Part shown: positions 61,754 to 64,000 of the stretch, piece by piece
Position numbering within the stretch: position 1 is the stretch's first letter
How the letters are laid out: each line of letters begins with the position of its first letter
Position numbers and translations under genes: made by a program
DNA from: Rhizobacter sp.
GTDB lineage: Bacteria; Pseudomonadota; Gammaproteobacteria; Burkholderiales; Burkholderiaceae_C
DNA length: 64,000 nt
Reading direction: 5' to 3'
Assembly: GCA_019635355.1 (NCBI GenBank)
Contig: JAHBZQ010000001.1
Coordinates: forward strand, 1,054,001 to 1,118,000
Notes under the pieces: model-generated
What the model saw: only the letters and a program-made list of their open reading frames with translations
What the model was told of the DNA's origin: nothing
Databases searched by the model: none

Positions 61754-63034
61754 ATGAACCCGCTCGACCCGGTAGACGCCGCCTGGCTGCACATGGACGG
61801 GCCGGCCAACCCCGCCATCGTGACGATGGTGGCCGTCACCGCCAAGCCGCTGTCTCACGCCCGCGTGCGCAGCGTGCTCGAGCAGCGGCTGCTGTACTTC
61901 GAGCGCTTCCGGCAGCGGGTGGCCGAGGGCAGCTGGCCCCTTGCCTCGCCGGTGTGGGAAGACGTGCCCGACTTCGACATCGAGCGCCACCTGCACCGCG
62001 CCGCCCTGCCCGCGCCGCACGACGAAGCGGCGCTGCTCGCCTTCGTGAGCCAGCTCGCCAGCCAGCCGCTCGACCACGCCCTGCCACTGTGGCAGGCGCA
62101 CGTGGTCGACCACGTGGGGCGCGGCAGCGCCTTCGTGTTCCGCTACCACCATTGCATCGGCGATGGCCTGGCCATGATGAGCGTGGCCTCGCGCGTGTTC
62201 GCGATGCCGCGGCGCCGCGCGGTGCAGCCCGTGCCGCGGCCGATGGGCGTGCTCGACCTCGTGCTGCAGAGTGCCGCGGCGGTGTCGTCGCTGGCCGGCG
62301 TGCTGCTCAAGACGCCCGACCCGCCCTCGCCCTTCAAGGGAACGTTCAGCAGCGGCCAGCAGGTGGCGTGGTCGCGCGGGGTGTCGATCGCCGACGCCAA
62401 GGCCATCGCCGCGCCGGCCGGCGCCAAGGTGAACGACGTGCTCGTGGCCGCCGTGGCCGGCGCCCTGCGCCACTACCTGCGGCGCTGCGGCACCGACGTG
62501 CAGCAGACGACGCTGCGCGCGATGGTGCCGGTCAACCTGCGCCCACCTTCTCGCATGGGCCTGCTCGGCAACGCCTTCGGCCTGGTGGCGCTCGACCTCC
62601 CCGTGTCGGCCGCCACCGCCACGCGCCGCCTCGCGCTCACCAAGGCCCGCATGGACGCGCTCAAGCGCTCGCCGCAGGCGCTCGCCATGCAGGCCCTCTT
62701 CGACCTCTTCGGCCGCGGGCCCAAGGCGCTGGAAGACGTGGCAAGCCTCATCTTCGGCAGCAAGGCGAGCGTGGTGCTGACCAACGTGGCCGGCCCGCGC
62801 CTGCCGGTGCGCCTGGCGGGGGTGCCGGTCGAACGCATGGTGTTCTGCGTGCCCCACCCGGGCGAAGAGCTGGGCCTGGGCCTGAGCCTCTTCAGCTACC
62901 GCGGCCAGGCCTCGCTGACGGTGATGGCCGATGCACGGCTGGTGCCCGACCCGCAGGCCATCACGCAGGCGTTCGAACGCGAGTTCGCCGCGCTGCTGCG
63001 CCGCGCGCGCGTGCGCTCAGGCCGCAGCGCCTGA
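61754..63034 (+). CDS. Wax ester synthase / diacylglycerol acyltransferase-type protein (WS/DGAT)
   Basis: The ATG at 61754 gives 426 residues. The catalytic motif is HHCIGDG (HHxxxDG) at about residues 133-139, and the C-terminal NVAGP motif and P-V-N-L-R-P-P strand match the WS/DGAT family. These enzymes use acyl-CoA to make wax esters or triacylglycerol as storage lipid, at the inner face of the membrane or on lipid droplets. It starts 26 nt after the predicted Box D start. The 3' end overlaps the convergent phosphotransferase-AAA gene by 18 bp. Confidence 0.92.
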   Translation: MNPLDPVDAAWLHMDGPANPAIVTMVAVTAKPLSHARVRSVLEQRLLYFERFRQRVAEGSWPLASPVWEDVPDFDIERHLHRAALPAPHDEAALLAFVSQLASQPLDHALPLWQAHVVDHVGRGSAFVFRYHHCIGDGLAMMSVASRVFAMPRRRAVQPVPRPMGVLDLVLQSAAAVSSLAGVLLKTPDPPSPFKGTFSSGQQVAWSRGVSIADAKAIAAPAGAKVNDVLVAAVAGALRHYLRRCGTDVQQTTLRAMVPVNLRPPSRMGLLGNAFGLVALDLPVSAATATRRLALTKARMDALKRSPQALAMQALFDLFGRGPKALEDVASLIFGSKASVVLTNVAGPRLPVRLAGVPVERMVFCVPHPGEELGLGLSLFSYRGQASLTVMADARLVPDPQAITQAFEREFAALLRRARVRSGRSA

Positions 63035-64000
63035 GTGGCCGGGCGCCGGCCGTGAGGCCTGCAGCCGCGCCACCTGGGCGCGCCAGCGGGCGAGCACCTC
63101 GGCCACGCCCGCGCCGCGGGCCAGGTGGGTGGTGTCGACGGCGAGCGTCCACGCGGCCTCGTCGGCCGCGGGCGGCTCCTGGCGCAGCAGGTGGCGCTCG
63201 AGCACCTCGAGCGTGGCCTCCGACGGGTCGTGGCCGGTGGCCGCGCGCTGCGCCACCCGCTCGCGCAGGCAGCCGAGGTCGGCCGTGCAGTGGACGAGGG
63301 TGAAGGGCACGCGCAGCTCGTCGGCCAGGCGGTGGAACATCTCGCGCTGCGCGCGCTCCAGGAACGCCGCATCGACGATCACGCCATAGCCGGCACGCAG
63401 CGCCTGCCGGGTGAGGTCGCGCAGGCGGTCGAAGGTCTGCTGGGTCGCGTCGGCCGTGTAGAGGTCGAGGCCGGCCTGGCGCGAGGCCTGCAGCGGCGCG
63501 AGGCCGAAGAGCCGCTTGCGCTCGACGTCGGAGCGCAGCCGCACGGCAGGCGCCGCCTCCAGCAGCTCGCCCGCCAGCCATGACTTGCCCGAGCCCGACA
63601 CGCCGCACATGATGGCCAGACCGAGCGGCGCGGCCGGCTCGAAGGCGAGGCGGCGCGCGCAGGCGAGGTAGTCCACGCCCTCCACCGACGCGTCGGCCGA
63701 AGCAGGCGTGAGCCGCGTCACGAGGGCTCGCACCAGCGCGCGGCCCACCTCGTAGAAGCGCAGCACCTCGAGCCCCGCGTGGTCGCCGCGCTGCTGCAGG
63801 TAGACGTCGAGCAGCCGCCAGGCGAGGTCGTCGCGGCGGTGCGCCTTGAGGTCCATGGTGGTGAAGGCGATGTCGTCCATCACGTCGATCCAGCGCAGCG
63901 CGGGGTCGAACTCGAGGCAATCGAAGGCGGTGACCTCGCCATCGTCGAGCAGCAGCAGGTTGGCAAGGTGCAGGTCGCCATGCCCCTCGCGGATCGCCTG
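63017..64000 (-). CDS. Aminoglycoside-phosphotransferase-like / AAA P-loop fusion protein, C-terminal part (gene extends past the window)
   Basis: The frame is open to the last base, so only 328 residues are visible and the N-terminus is missing. The first part has HGDLHLANLLLL (HxDxxxxN catalytic loop of APH-type kinases) and FDCLEFD (metal-binding Asp). The second part is a P-loop kinase with Walker A GVSGSGKS, an ERKRLFGL helix and a DTTHLARG end. Such fusions are annotated as AAA-family ATPases with a phosphotransferase domain, of unknown substrate, and commonly lie near UspA and storage-lipid genes. The stop codon overlaps the WS/DGAT 3' end. Confidence 0.85.
   Translation of the reverse strand, partial: QAIREGHGDLHLANLLLLDDGEVTAFDCLEFDPALRWIDVMDDIAFTTMDLKAHRRDDLAWRLLDVYLQQRGDHAGLEVLRFYEVGRALVRALVTRLTPASADASVEGVDYLACARRLAFEPAAPLGLAIMCGVSGSGKSWLAGELLEAAPAVRLRSDVERKRLFGLAPLQASRQAGLDLYTADATQQTFDRLRDLTRQALRAGYGVIVDAAFLERAQREMFHRLADELRVPFTLVHCTADLGCLRERVAQRAATGHDPSEATLEVLERHLLRQEPPAADEAAWTLAVDTTHLARGAGVAEVLARWRAQVARLQASRPAPGHSGAAA

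Noticed and set aside
52876..64000. The stress and storage island as a mobile element or genomic island.
   Set aside because: I see no integrase, transposase, tRNA junction or direct-repeat ends, and GC and codon use look like the rest of the window. It seems native to the chromosome.

Overview
The window looks like chromosomal DNA of a high-GC betaproteobacterium of the order Burkholderiales, probably near the Rubrivivax/Leptothrix/Roseateles group. The evidence is the block hfq-hflX-hflK-hflC-yjeT-hisZ-purA, the use of HisZ, the order ndk-rlmN-pilF-rodZ-ispG-hisS-yfgM-bamB-der, and the codon and base composition. I see no insertion sequence, prophage, CRISPR array or rRNA. There is one tRNA (Leu, CAG).

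Layout. 1-3.3 kb (+): tail of an amidase, a DadA-type oxidoreductase and the bifunctional NAD(P)HX repair enzyme. 3.3-5.7 kb: rnr (-) and, divergent to it, tRNA-Leu with its own promoter and terminator. 5.8-29.4 kb: a nearly unbroken leftward housekeeping block covering purine synthesis, histidine biosynthesis control (hisZ), membrane protease control (hflKC), RNA chaperone hfq, ribosome assembly GTPases, outer-membrane assembly (bamB, with bamD in the opposite direction), translation, isoprenoids, cell shape, type IV pilus assembly, rRNA modification, chromosome segregation and a DinG-type helicase. 29.4-42.7 kb: a PP2C phosphatase, then the leftward 2-oxoglutarate dehydrogenase operon sucA-sucB-lpd-zapE, a nitronate-monooxygenase-like gene, an acyl-CoA dehydrogenase and etfBA.

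42.9-48.6 kb: murI, then a two-component system plus PepSY gene facing an SHP / diheme cytochrome c / cytochrome b561 operon. Their shared 110-bp intergenic region holds symmetric 11-bp-phased TTCA repeats that look like the response-regulator operator. 48.8-52.9 kb: a membrane PAS-GGDEF protein, a small exported repeat protein and a tandem universal stress protein that seems to start at ACG.

52.9-64 kb is the most interesting part: an accessory stress and storage island. It contains a double-kinase hybrid sensor, a LuxR-type regulator, a phasin-like protein, a flavodoxin, two more universal stress proteins, a patatin phospholipase, a DksA/TraR-type zinc-finger protein, a wax-ester/diacylglycerol acyltransferase-type protein and a phosphotransferase-AAA fusion. 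Four intergenic regions in it carry an FNR/FixK-type 14-bp box (TTGM-N6-KCAA). In each, a -10-like hexamer lies at a fixed distance, placing the box at -40.5 or -41.5. The box between the DksA-like and wax-synthase genes sits at the centre of a 13-bp inverted repeat with a -10 on each side. I infer that most of the island is one oxygen- or redox-controlled regulon joining carbon storage, membrane lipid turnover, stress proteins and a phosphorelay. A fifth exact box lies upstream of sucA.

Gene functions are family assignments from motifs read by eye. Promoter and operator calls are pattern inferences without experimental support.
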